Source: an uncultured Oscillospiraceae bacterium
GTDB lineage: Bacteria > Bacillota > Clostridia > Oscillospirales > Oscillospiraceae
Length of the DNA stretch: 64,000 nt
Assembly: GCA_910589155.1 (NCBI GenBank)
Contig: CAJURY010000002.1
Span: 62,001 to 126,000, forward strand
Direction: 5' to 3'
The position numbers and the translations under genes are program-made. Within the stretch, counting starts at the first letter, position 1, and each line of letters starts with the position of its first letter. The notes beneath the pieces are model-generated. The model worked only from the letters and a program-made list of their open reading frames with translations. It ran no database searches and was not told the origin of the DNA. This document shows, in pieces, positions 23,203-31,238 of the stretch.

Positions 23203-24091
23203 GCAAGCAAAAGAAATAATGGTAAGGAACGACGGCAACCTTTACCTGAGCAGCTGCACCGGGCTTACGCAGCTGCCGGATGGCCTGACGGTAGGCGGCA
23301 GCCTTTACCCGCGCGGTACGCCAATCACCGGCAGGCAGAAAGTCAAACGGCTTATGGATGGGGAATATGTTCCCGGCAGATATTTATACTGCGACGGTAT
23401 TTTGACCCATATTAAGAAAACGCGCTCTATTGATGGATTTACCTTGTACATAGGAAAAATCAACGGCAGAAATGTCGTGTCGGACGGAACTTACTATGCT
23501 CACTGCGATAAGTTCCGGGATGGCATAGCGGATATCTTGTTCAAACGGGCGAAGGACAGGGGCGCGGAGCAATACAAGAATGTGACCATGGACACTGAAA
23601 TGAAGGCGCCGGAACTTGTAACGATGTATCGGATTCTCACAGGTGCTTGCAGACAAGGCTCTGAAAACTTTGTGAAAAGCCTTGGAAGCGAGCTGAAAGA
23701 CAGCTATACAGTGCGGGAAGCAATCGAATTGACAAAGGGACAGTATGGGGCGGAACAATTTGCGCACTATTTTGAGGGAAAAAGAGCCATGAGCCGAAAA
23801 ATAGATTTTGAGAAACAGCCGGAGTATATCAAGCAGATGGCGCACTGCATTGGGCTGGATTACAAAAGGCCGTATATGCGCCACGGAAAGTGGTTTTACA
23901 GGCCGTATCGCAACTATTTTTCAACAGTTCTACCTGATGAGGTATGGGCGGCAATCGAATACAACGGCTGGGCAGCCCACGGCCGGGTGCAAGAGCGTGG
24001 CGGCAGACAGAGCTGCGTCTACTGGCTGACCCGTGCAGGGCTGGATCACCTGGGCGGGGCGCTGAAAATTACGATTCATGACTATAAGTGA
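23186..24091 (+). CDS. hypothetical phage protein with a shortened LRR-like N-terminus
   Basis: A 301-residue protein, CAGGAGGAAAGGCT before the ATG. The N-terminus has a single leucine-rich repeat unit, LYLSSCTGLTQLPDGLTVGGSL, where relatives carry many such repeats, followed by TGRQKVKRLMDGEYVPGRYLYCDG and a conserved region (HIKKTRSIDGFTLYIGKING). The last 90 residues (from KIDFEKQPEYIKQM to LGGALKITIHD) look like a separate module. Function unknown; the repeat loss may be recent. Confidence 0.7.
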   Translation: MILTLEQAKEIMVRNDGNLYLSSCTGLTQLPDGLTVGGSLYPRGTPITGRQKVKRLMDGEYVPGRYLYCDGILTHIKKTRSIDGFTLYIGKINGRNVVSDGTYYAHCDKFRDGIADILFKRAKDRGAEQYKNVTMDTEMKAPELVTMYRILTGACRQGSENFVKSLGSELKDSYTVREAIELTKGQYGAEQFAHYFEGKRAMSRKIDFEKQPEYIKQMAHCIGLDYKRPYMRHGKWFYRPYRNYFSTVLPDEVWAAIEYNGWAAHGRVQERGGRQSCVYWLTRAGLDHLGGALKITIHDYK

Positions 24092-24100
24092 GGATTGAAT

Positions 24101-24784
24101 ATGGAACGACTGACATTTTTTGAAAATGGACATTGGTGGGTACGGCTGAATGGCCACATGTACGGCTATTTTCCGGAGGTTGACCGCCTGGCAGCCTATG
24201 AGGATACGGGGTTGGAGCCGGAAGAGTGCGGAAATCTTGCCTATAAACTTGTCGGCGTCATGCACTTTGTTGATAAATGGTTGGATGGTGAGGAATTAAA
24301 GCTGGATGAAGTAAATCGAGCAGCTACCATGCGAGAAAAAGTCCTGTGTCTGATTGAAAATCTGGAAGCAGAGTCTGCTCTCCTTGCCGCTTACGAGGAT
24401 ACCGGCCTTACGCCGGAGGCATACAAGCGCTATGCGGAAGCGATCGGGAAGCTGGACATTGCGCATATGCACGATTTGTTGCAAGCTGAAAAGGACGGAC
24501 GGCTGGTGGTGCTGCCAGTTCCTGTTGGCAAAGGGCAGAAGGTCTATGGAATTTTTGATGCGAAACCCATCCCTGTACATATTCAGGAAATTGACTGCGA
24601 TCACTTTGACCGGCTGGAAATTTACCCGTCTGGCGAGGTTGTAGTTGAGGTAGACGGATGGGAAATCGGCCAATCTGACATTGCAAAAACCGTCTTTCTG
24701 ACCCGAGAGGCGGCGGAGAAAGCATTGTTACAGAAAGATGAGGATCAAAAAAATGAAGAACAGAGACTTTATTTGCGACACTGA
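24101..24784 (+). CDS. hypothetical phage protein with duplicated AAYEDTGL motif
   Basis: A 227-residue protein; ATG at 24101 is preceded by GTGAGGATT, and the TTG two codons earlier is less likely. LAAYEDTGLEPEE (residue about 30) and LAAYEDTGLTPEA (about 95) are repeats of a motif widespread in Clostridia phage accessory proteins, often adjacent to substrate-independent regulatory modules. The C-terminus (VFLTREAAEKALL) is also a common phage motif. No enzymatic function is evident. Confidence 0.75.
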   Translation: MERLTFFENGHWWVRLNGHMYGYFPEVDRLAAYEDTGLEPEECGNLAYKLVGVMHFVDKWLDGEELKLDEVNRAATMREKVLCLIENLEAESALLAAYEDTGLTPEAYKRYAEAIGKLDIAHMHDLLQAEKDGRLVVLPVPVGKGQKVYGIFDAKPIPVHIQEIDCDHFDRLEIYPSGEVVVEVDGWEIGQSDIAKTVFLTREAAEKALLQKDEDQKNEEQRLYLRH

Positions 24785-25100
24785 GGATTGCGTTTACTGG
24801 GACGAAAAATACGGATGCCAGAAGGAAACGGCGATCTCCATTCAAGAGCACTGCTGTATAGATTATGAAAGAAAACGCACAGAGCGTCGGTATCGTTTGA
24901 TTGCTGGCATTCCTAAAATGCTTTCGACTATTTATGTCACACCTGGAGGCGGGATATTTTATAAAGGACGATTGCTTGGCTACGATTCCTATGGTGGGAA
25001 TCCATCCTATAAAACATACTGCGTTGAAGTGCAAAAAGAGAATGGGTATAAATTTGTCGACTTTTTCCGTGATATCTATTCCTTGGAGGAAGGAACATGA
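24753..25100 (+). CDS. small hypothetical phage protein
   Basis: A 115-residue protein. ATG 24753 (MKNRDFIC) is chosen because GATGAGGATC lies before it; the gene overlaps the end of its neighbour. CDTEDCVYWDEKYGCQ and EHCCIDYERK place four to five cysteines in the first 35 residues. The C-terminus is aromatic (YKTYCVEVQKENGYKFVDFF). No family recognised. The stop overlaps the next start. Confidence 0.65.
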   Translation: MKNRDFICDTEDCVYWDEKYGCQKETAISIQEHCCIDYERKRTERRYRLIAGIPKMLSTIYVTPGGGIFYKGRLLGYDSYGGNPSYKTYCVEVQKENGYKFVDFFRDIYSLEEGT

Positions 25101-25711
25101 AAATACTGGTGGCATGTGAGGAATCGCAGGCTGTAACAAAAGAACTGCGATCACTTGGTCATGAGGCCTATTCCTGCGATATCGAGCCGTGCTCCGGCGG
25201 GCGTCCTGAATGGCATTTACAGGTGAATGCCCTGGAACTGCTGAAAATGAGGTGGGATATGATTTTAGCTTTTCCGCCCTGTACATATCTCAGCAACGCT
25301 GGGGCAAGGCACTTGTTTCGGGGCGGAAAGTTGAATGAGGAGCGCTACCAGAAGGGGCTTGAAGCAAAGGCGTTTTTTATGGCGTTTCTCAATGCAGACT
25401 GCCCGCATATTGCTGTTGAGAACCCCATATCGAGCCGGATTTATGAAATGCCGCCGCACTCACAGGAGATTCATCCGTGGATGTTCGGCCACCCGTTTGA
25501 GAAAACCACAAGACTTTGGTTGCGTGGACTCCCGATTTTAATGGCGACCAATATCGTTCCTTGGGAGAAAACATGGTGCCCATCATCAAAGTCTGGCAAT
25601 GCAGGAGCGGCTGGAAGCAGCGCCAGGGAACGCGCCAAGACCTTCCCCGGCGTGGCGCGGGCTATGGCTGAGCAGTGGGCAGGAGTTTTACCGGAGGAGG
25701 AAACAATATGA
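25097..25711 (+). CDS. DNA (cytosine) methyltransferase-like protein
   Basis: A 204-residue protein with a Rossmann-like start MKILVACEESQAVTKELRSLG, the D-I-E-P strand end, and LAFPPCTYLSNAG, the PPC motif with the catalytic cysteine of C5 methyltransferases. VENPISSRI corresponds to motif VI (ENP/ENV). It lacks the long target-recognition domain and motifs IX-X of typical C5 enzymes and may be a minimal or divergent methylase. First of three consecutive methyltransferase genes. Confidence 0.72.
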   Translation: MKILVACEESQAVTKELRSLGHEAYSCDIEPCSGGRPEWHLQVNALELLKMRWDMILAFPPCTYLSNAGARHLFRGGKLNEERYQKGLEAKAFFMAFLNADCPHIAVENPISSRIYEMPPHSQEIHPWMFGHPFEKTTRLWLRGLPILMATNIVPWEKTWCPSSKSGNAGAAGSSARERAKTFPGVARAMAEQWAGVLPEEETI

Positions 25712-25980
25712 GCGAATGGATCAGCGTGAAGGACAGGCTACCAGATGAAGATGATGATGTTCTTTTGCTTGTGCGGGAAACGGAATTTTACGGGAAGCAC
25801 CAAGAAAAGCGAAAAGTGTACCGCTGGATTTTTACAGGGTGGCGCATTGATGGAGAATGGGCAACTACATACTGCCATGGGCACAAAATGTTAGACGAAG
25901 AAAGCAAAACAAGCCCTAATTTTGTGTATGCGGTAACCCACTGGATGCCGCTGCCGGAGCCGCCGAAAAATGAGACATGA
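25708..25980 (+). CDS. DUF551 domain protein
   Basis: A 90-residue protein starting at ATG 25708 with GGAGGAAACAAT before it. MSEWISVKDRLPDEDDDVLL at the N-terminus and THWMPLPEPP at the C-terminus are the two signatures of the DUF551 family, very common in phages and of unknown function. Its start and stop overlap both neighbours by 4 bases. Confidence 0.9.
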   Translation: MSEWISVKDRLPDEDDDVLLLVRETEFYGKHQEKRKVYRWIFTGWRIDGEWATTYCHGHKMLDEESKTSPNFVYAVTHWMPLPEPPKNET

Positions 25981-26843
25981 GGGCTGTATTCCGTTACCCT
26001 GGCTCTAAATGGTCTCTGGCGCAATGGATCATATCGCTATTCCCGGATTGCTACGAAAAAATGGTCTATCTGGAGCCGTTCTTTGGCTCAGGAGCGGTGT
26101 TCTTCAACAAATTGCCAGGCGATGTAGAAACTATCAACGACTTGAACAGTGATGTTGTAAACCTGTTCAGAGTGCTGCGCGACCGGCCGGAAGAACTCAA
26201 GCGAGTTTTGGCTCTGACACCATACAGCCGGGAAGAATATGATCATTCGCTGGAGCCTTGCGAGGATCCATTGGAAAAGGCACGCCGCTTTATGGTGTAC
26301 ACAACCCAGGCGATAGGCGCAAAAATGGATGGCAGCAAAAGCGGGTGGAGAAATCATAAGCAGCTAAAAATAGGCGGCACCGCCTGTAAATGGGGCGGGA
26401 TCACCGATACCATAGATATTGCAGCCAAGCGACTGCGGGGCAGCACAACGAACCTGGTGCAAATTGAGCACATGGATGCGCTACGGCTGATTGAGCGGTA
26501 TAACAACCCGGATGTACTGATGTATTTAGACCCGCCTTATGTGCGAAGCGCCAGAAAATCTGGGCGGCTATACAGTCATGAAATGAACGATGCTGGCCAA
26601 GTACGGCTCATGGAGACTATCTGCAGGAGCGAGGCCAAGATTATCATATCTGGGTATCGTTCGGAACTGTACGATACATACCTTGCCGGATGGTGGTCAT
26701 TTGACAGTAAATCGCAGACTACCTCCGGAGAGGTAGCTACAGAGACGGTTTGGCTCAACTACGAGCCTCCGGCGGAACAGATGATGATTTTGGAGGAAGC
26801 CGCAACAGTTTTATCCTGTTTTTCAGGCGGTTGCAAGAATTGA
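25977..26843 (+). CDS. Dam-type (D12 class) DNA adenine methyltransferase
   Basis: A 288-residue protein: FRYPGSKWSLAQWI at the start, YLEPFFGSGAVFFNK (AdoMet-binding FxGxG) and the catalytic MYLDPPYVRSARKSG. These are the D12-class N6-adenine motifs. It would methylate adenine in a short target, protecting phage DNA from restriction or marking it for regulation. No restriction enzyme gene is adjacent, so it is a solitary phage methylase. Confidence 0.92.
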   Translation: MRAVFRYPGSKWSLAQWIISLFPDCYEKMVYLEPFFGSGAVFFNKLPGDVETINDLNSDVVNLFRVLRDRPEELKRVLALTPYSREEYDHSLEPCEDPLEKARRFMVYTTQAIGAKMDGSKSGWRNHKQLKIGGTACKWGGITDTIDIAAKRLRGSTTNLVQIEHMDALRLIERYNNPDVLMYLDPPYVRSARKSGRLYSHEMNDAGQVRLMETICRSEAKIIISGYRSELYDTYLAGWWSFDSKSQTTSGEVATETVWLNYEPPAEQMMILEEAATVLSCFSGGCKN

Positions 26844-26861
26844 GGAGGGGATGTTGGGAAA

Positions 26862-27545
26862 ATGAAAGTAAAATTGTGGCAAGGAGACTGTTTGGAGGGG
26901 ATGAAGGATATCCCAGACGGAAGTGTGGACATGGTGCTGACTGACCCACCGTATGGTATCGACTATCAGAGCCGTCGGCCAAGGCCTAAGCATCCAGAAA
27001 AGCGTTTCCCCAAAATTATGAATGACAAAGTACCGTTTACTATGTTTATCCCGTTACTGAAACGGATTTTAAAGCCGTCAGCCTGTGTCATGATTTTTAC
27101 CAGATGGGACGTTCAGCAACGGTTTGTTGATGCAATGGATGAGGCTGGATTGCGGGTCAAAAACGTACTTATTTGGGACAAGCTGATTCATGGAATGGGC
27201 GATTTGAAGCGATCCTATGCAAGCCGTTACGAGAGTATCCTGTTTCACAGTGGAGATGATTTTTTGTTTAGCGGCAAGCGCCCACAAGATATTATTTCGG
27301 CACGCCGAGTTTTGCCGCAAAACCTCCTGCACCCAAACGAGAAGCCTGTTGAGCTACTCGAACAGCTTATTTGCCAATGCACAGAGAGGGGCGCTGCTGT
27401 ACTTGACCCTTTCATGGGCAGCGGCAGCACAGGCGTGGCTTGCGTAAATACCGGCAGAAATTTTATTGGCATAGAGATTGACCCGGATTATTTTGCTGCT
27501 GCGGCGAAACGCATTTGCGCGGCGCAGGAGAAAGGCGGGATATAA
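26862..27545 (+). CDS. DNA N4-cytosine/N6-adenine methyltransferase (beta class)
   Basis: A 227-residue protein with VDMVLTDPPYGIDYQ (catalytic motif IV) before LDPFMGSGSTGVACVNTGR (AdoMet motif I); this order marks the beta class. HPNEKPVELLEQLI is also typical. Such phage enzymes methylate GANTC-like or other short sites. Third in a row of methyltransferases. Its stop codon overlaps the start of the Rep-like gene by one base. Confidence 0.92.
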   Translation: MKVKLWQGDCLEGMKDIPDGSVDMVLTDPPYGIDYQSRRPRPKHPEKRFPKIMNDKVPFTMFIPLLKRILKPSACVMIFTRWDVQQRFVDAMDEAGLRVKNVLIWDKLIHGMGDLKRSYASRYESILFHSGDDFLFSGKRPQDIISARRVLPQNLLHPNEKPVELLEQLICQCTERGAAVLDPFMGSGSTGVACVNTGRNFIGIEIDPDYFAAAAKRICAAQEKGGI

Positions 27546-28270
27546 TGGCAAAGGAGCGACGCAAAATAATCATTGCCGGACCGTTGTGGATGGGCGTACA
27601 GTACGCCTCCATACGAAGCGGCAGCGCGGCAGTACAGCGGGATGCAAAAATCCGAATTTCCACGCCGGCCAGGGAAAGCCTGAATGCCCGGCTTTCCTGG
27701 CAAAAGCTGATGCTGCTGCTTGCCTGCAACTTTTCCCCGACGGACTTGGTGGTAACGCTGACCTACCGGGAGGACGCGCTGCCGCGCACAAAAAAGGAAG
27801 CGGACAAAAAACTGACGGCATTTATCAGCAAATTGCGCAGCATCCGGCGGACTGCGGGTGAAAAAACCGTCTACGTCAGATGTACGGAGGGGTATCATTC
27901 CGGTGGACGCCTGCACCATCATCTTGTTTTGAACGCCACTGGAGATGATTACAACAGCATCCGGCAGTTATGGTCGCGGTACGGAGATAATGTTTCTTTT
28001 GAGTGGTTCGGGCAGGATGGATGCGAACGTTGGGCAAAATATCTTACCAAGGAGCCGCGAGAGCAGGGGCGAATTTATGTAGGAGACAGAACCTGGCGCA
28101 CTTCCCTGCGTTTAAAAAAGCCAATTGTAACCTATGACTTTGTCCCTGAATCCAACCGCTTGCAGCCGCCGCCGGGAGCAAATATCCTGGATCGCACGGA
28201 ATGCCAGAACGCCTACGGGCATTTTTTAACAATTATCGCACTTTCCCAAACAGAAAACGGCACGGCGTAA
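27545..28270 (+). CDS. HUH-type Rep-like replication-associated protein
   Basis: A 241-residue protein from ATG 27545. Three rolling-circle initiator motifs are in order: motif 1 VVTLTY (residues 69-74), motif 2 GRLHHHLVL (His 124-126, a metal-binding HUH) and motif 3 WAKYLTKE with the candidate catalytic Tyr166. HUH proteins nick one DNA strand and stay bound to its 5' end. Here it sits beside DnaB- and organiser-type replication genes, so it may serve a late replication mode or a different nicking function. Basic overall. Confidence 0.78.
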   Translation: MAKERRKIIIAGPLWMGVQYASIRSGSAAVQRDAKIRISTPARESLNARLSWQKLMLLLACNFSPTDLVVTLTYREDALPRTKKEADKKLTAFISKLRSIRRTAGEKTVYVRCTEGYHSGGRLHHHLVLNATGDDYNSIRQLWSRYGDNVSFEWFGQDGCERWAKYLTKEPREQGRIYVGDRTWRTSLRLKKPIVTYDFVPESNRLQPPPGANILDRTECQNAYGHFLTIIALSQTENGTA

Positions 28271-28329
28271 TTCTGACTTGGGGGGAGTTTATATTAACTG
28301 AGAATAGAGTAGAAACGGATGTGAAACAC

Positions 28330-28358
28330 TTGCAAAACGCAGTCGGATGTGGTATAAT
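28330..28358 (+). promoter_or_regulatory. sigma-A like promoter
   Basis: TTGCAA (28330-28335), 17 bases, TATAAT (28353-28358). It lies between the Rep-like and the KTR-like genes. The -10 overlaps the most likely start codon of the KTR gene. A terminator 165 bases downstream would give a transcript of about 210 bases. Confidence 0.5.
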
Positions 28359-28524
28359 GTCAGTACAAATTGAAGCAAAAGCCGGATGGGTGATTTGCCC
28401 GATTTGCAGGCGGCAAAAGCTGGCGCGCATGACGCCGGAAAGCGCTTCCAAAAATCTTGTTCTGCGCTGCAAAAATTGCAGACAGGACGTAATCGTAAAT
28501 ATTTCCCCTATGCCTGAGCCTTGA
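28357..28524 (+). CDS. cysteine-rich KTR-type small protein
   Basis: A 55-residue protein: GWVICPICRRQKLARMTPES, then LVLRCKNCRQDVIVNIS. The CPxC...CxxC zinc-ribbon pattern matches the cysteine-rich KTR family common in Clostridia phages. The start is uncertain: ATG 28357 has a weak site, GTG 28321 would add 12 residues, and the frame is open further upstream. The protein probably binds zinc; its role is unknown. Confidence 0.65.
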   Translation: MSVQIEAKAGWVICPICRRQKLARMTPESASKNLVLRCKNCRQDVIVNISPMPEP

Positions 28525-28575
28525 GCCTGAGCAATTACTGCACGAATTTGTGTGGTGGTTGTTCAGGCTTTTTTG
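28524..28575 (+). terminator. intrinsic terminator after the early operon
   Basis: Stem AGCCTGAGCAA (28524-28534) pairs with TTGTTCAGGCT (28559-28569), one G-T pair included, and is followed by six T. It overlaps the KTR stop codon and separates early genes from the HNH and packaging genes. Late transcription must start beyond it or read through it. Confidence 0.85.
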
Positions 28576-28611
28576 TTTTACCGCGAAAAAGTTTGGAGGA
28601 GGCTGCGCAGT

Positions 28612-28956
28612 ATGATCTCAGACTTTCGTTTGCAGCAATTGCAGTCGCTGATTGCGTCCAACCGGGAATTTCTGTTTTATTCCTGGCCGGAATGGCGGGC
28701 GCTTCGACCCCAGGTGCTTCGCATGGATCACTTCGAGTGTCAGGTCTGCAAGCGTTCGCGCCGCTACAGCGCCGCAAAGCTTGTCCATCACGTAAAGCAC
28801 CTGAAGGAGCGGCCTGACCTTGCGCTTTCCGTATGGGATGGGGCGGAGCGGCAGTTGATTTCCGTGTGCAAAAGCTGCCATGAGAAGCTGCATCCGGAAA
28901 GCCAGCGGCAATATGCAAAGCCCACCAAACCTTTGACACCGGAAAGATGGGATTAG
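28612..28956 (+). CDS. HNH endonuclease next to the packaging genes
   Basis: A 114-residue HNH protein: DHFECQVCKR (first zinc knuckle), LVHHVKHLKERPDL (catalytic HH) and LISVCKSCHEKLHPE (second knuckle with the N/H part). GGAGGAGGCTGCGCAGT precedes ATG 28612. HNH proteins encoded just before TerS work with TerL to make the cos cut in HK97-like phages. Its stop lies inside the nested inverted repeat at 28951-29008. Confidence 0.92.
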   Translation: MISDFRLQQLQSLIASNREFLFYSWPEWRALRPQVLRMDHFECQVCKRSRRYSAAKLVHHVKHLKERPDLALSVWDGAERQLISVCKSCHEKLHPESQRQYAKPTKPLTPERWD

Positions 28957-29008
28957 CGGAACGCCCCCCCCCTCAGAAAAACGCAATTGGGGTTCTGACG
29001 CGCTAATC
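28951..29008. other. candidate cos region: nested inverted repeats between HNH and TerS
   Basis: Outer arms GATTAGCG (28951-28958) and CGCTAATC (29001-29008), inner arms TCAGAA (28973-28978) and TTCTGA (28993-28998), with a nine-C run between. The position between HNH and TerS is where cos sites of HNH-type cos phages are found. About 180 further non-coding bases follow up to TerS. Confidence 0.5.
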
Positions 29009-29186
29009 GGGGGTGTATGGGACATTGCAGAGATTTCCACACGGGTGTGTAGCAGCGCGGGTGCAGGTGGGCGCATACGCGATAGGAATTTGCGAAAATG
29101 GATAAAACCGGCTAGAAAAAGACAGTTTAGCCGTGAAGATTGAGAAAAATTGATTTTTGAGAGTGAAAAGCTGGGAGTTGAAGAAA

Positions 29187-29513
29187 ATGGGCGATTTTGC
29201 CAAAACGAAAGAATACCGGGCGTTAAAAAAGTCGCTAACGGACAACCTTGAGGCCAGAGGACTGACCGACCCCATTTACGCGGATATGGTGCGGCGCTAT
29301 CTGCGGCTTTGCGTAGACGAGCGGAAGGCTGACCGGGAGCTGGAGGAAAAGGGCATAAATATCTGGGACGAGCGGCGGGAAAGCTGGCAGGTCAATCCAT
29401 GCGTCAGCGCAAAAATGAACATTTGCCGCCAAGCGGCTGCGATTTATCGGTCGCTGGGCTTTGAGGACGCGGCAAGAAAGGCTGTCCCCGCGCTGCCGGA
29501 CGATGATCTGTAA
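29187..29513 (+). CDS. terminase small subunit, P27 family
   Basis: A 108-residue protein starting at ATG 29187 (GGGAG upstream). KEYRALKKSLTDNLEARGLTD, YADMVRRYLRLCVDERKADRELEEKG and the C-terminal ICRQAAAIYRSLGFEDAARK fit the P27-type TerS family, which recognises the phage cos or pac site and recruits TerL. The gene overlaps the TerL start by about 10 bases. Confidence 0.88.
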   Translation: MGDFAKTKEYRALKKSLTDNLEARGLTDPIYADMVRRYLRLCVDERKADRELEEKGINIWDERRESWQVNPCVSAKMNICRQAAAIYRSLGFEDAARKAVPALPDDDL

Positions 29514-31212
29514 GGAAAATTTAACCGCCCTGCCGCCGCCCGCCGCCCGGCTGGAAGCCCGGATTGAAGCCTATCTGGAGCAGATAGAAAGCGCCGCGCA
29601 CCGATTCTGCAAAGAGCAACTTGCCCTGGCGGCGTTTATCCGTAAATGCTTTGCAACCGAGGATATTTACACCGATTCCGCCCAACTGGACAAATATCTG
29701 GGGCTTGCAAAATATTTCCCCTTTGACCGGCTTTTCCCCTGGGAGGAATTTTTGATTGCGCTGTGGAACTGCACCTACTGGAAAGAAACCGGCCGGCCGC
29801 GATGGAAAACCCTGTTTTGCATGGTTGGCCGGGGCGCGGGCAAGGACGGGCTGATTGCTTTTATTTCCGCCAGCTCCTTGTCTCCCTACAACCCGGTTCC
29901 GCGATACGACGTGGATATTTGCGCCAATAACGAGGATCAGGCGAAACGCCCAGTCACAGACCTTGTAAACGCACTGGAAACGCCGAAGCATGAGGCCAAG
30001 CTGAACCGGCATTACTACCACACCAAGGAGATCGTGCGCGGGCGCAAAAATCAGGGCGAAATGAAGGGTCACACCAATAACCCAAAAGGCCGGGACGGCC
30101 TGCGCTCCGGTATGGTGGTTTTCAACGAAGTGCACCAGTATGAAAACTATGACAATATCAAGGTTTTCATTACCGGCATGGGGAAGGTCGCCCAGCCGAG
30201 AGTCGGCTATTTTACGTCAAACGGCGATATTTCAGACGGCCCGCTGGACGATTATCTGGCCAGAGGACGGCGCATTCTGTTTGAAAAGGAAGCGGACAAC
30301 GGTTTTTTGCCCTTTATCTGCTGCCTGGAAAGCGCCGAGCAGGTGCATGACCGGCAGAACTGGCCGATGGCGAACCCGTCCTTGCCGTATCTTCCCAACC
30401 TTGCAGCGGAAATTGAGGAAGAATACGCCGACTGGCAGGAGCACCCGGAAGCCAACGGCGATTTCCTTACCAAGCGGTTCGGTATCCGTTCCGGACAAAA
30501 GGAAATCATGGTAACGGATTATGAGAATATCCTGGCAACCAACAAGCCGCTGCCCGATCTGCAAGGCTGGCGGTGCACGGTAGGGATTGATTACGCAGAA
30601 CTGAGCGACTGGGCGGCGGTAAATCTGCATTTTCGCCGGGGCGAGGAACGGTTTGACATCAACCACGCCTGGGTATGCCAGCAATCCAAAACCCTGAAAC
30701 GGGTCAAAGCCCCATGGAAAAAATGGGCGCAGGCCGGGCTTTTGACGGCTGTAGACGATGTGAGCATACACCCGGACTTGCTGGCGGACTATATCCAAAA
30801 GGCCGGTCTTAAATATCACATTGTTATGCTGGCAATGGATAATTTCAGGTGGACGGCCATGTCGGACGCACTGCGGAAAATTGGCTTTGACAGTATGGAT
30901 AAAGAACGGGTCAAACTGGTGCATCCCCGCGACATCATGAAAATAGACCCGGTCATTCAAGAATGCTTTACCCGGCGGCAGTTTACCTGGGGAAATAACC
31001 CCTGCCTGCGCTGGGCGGTGAACAATACCAAACGCAAAAGATCGTCCAAAAACATTGGATTCGATACCGGCAATTTTACCTACGCAAAGATTGAAGCCAA
31101 AAGCCGCAAAACGGATATGTTTATGGCGCTGGTAGCCAGCATGACGGCGGAGGCCGCCTTGGGAGACGGAACCCCGGCGCAGCTTCCCCCGGTGGGAGCA
31201 ATCGCTTTATAG
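29503..31212 (+). CDS. terL: terminase large subunit
   Basis: About 569 residues from ATG 29503 (MICKENLTALPPPAARLEARI). The ATPase domain has LFCMVGRGAGKDGLIAF (Walker A-like) and GMVVFNEVHQYENY (Walker B with catalytic Glu). The nuclease domain has VGIDYAELSDWAAVNLHF and VMLAMDNFRW, which carry the metal-binding aspartates. It packages DNA into the prohead and cuts concatemers. The start is uncertain; it overlaps TerS and has a poor RBS, as is usual for coupled translation. Confidence 0.95.
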   Translation: MICKENLTALPPPAARLEARIEAYLEQIESAAHRFCKEQLALAAFIRKCFATEDIYTDSAQLDKYLGLAKYFPFDRLFPWEEFLIALWNCTYWKETGRPRWKTLFCMVGRGAGKDGLIAFISASSLSPYNPVPRYDVDICANNEDQAKRPVTDLVNALETPKHEAKLNRHYYHTKEIVRGRKNQGEMKGHTNNPKGRDGLRSGMVVFNEVHQYENYDNIKVFITGMGKVAQPRVGYFTSNGDISDGPLDDYLARGRRILFEKEADNGFLPFICCLESAEQVHDRQNWPMANPSLPYLPNLAAEIEEEYADWQEHPEANGDFLTKRFGIRSGQKEIMVTDYENILATNKPLPDLQGWRCTVGIDYAELSDWAAVNLHFRRGEERFDINHAWVCQQSKTLKRVKAPWKKWAQAGLLTAVDDVSIHPDLLADYIQKAGLKYHIVMLAMDNFRWTAMSDALRKIGFDSMDKERVKLVHPRDIMKIDPVIQECFTRRQFTWGNNPCLRWAVNNTKRKRSSKNIGFDTGNFTYAKIEAKSRKTDMFMALVASMTAEAALGDGTPAQLPPVGAIAL

Positions 31213-31238
31213 CGCGGCGCAGAAAGGAGGGAAAACGG

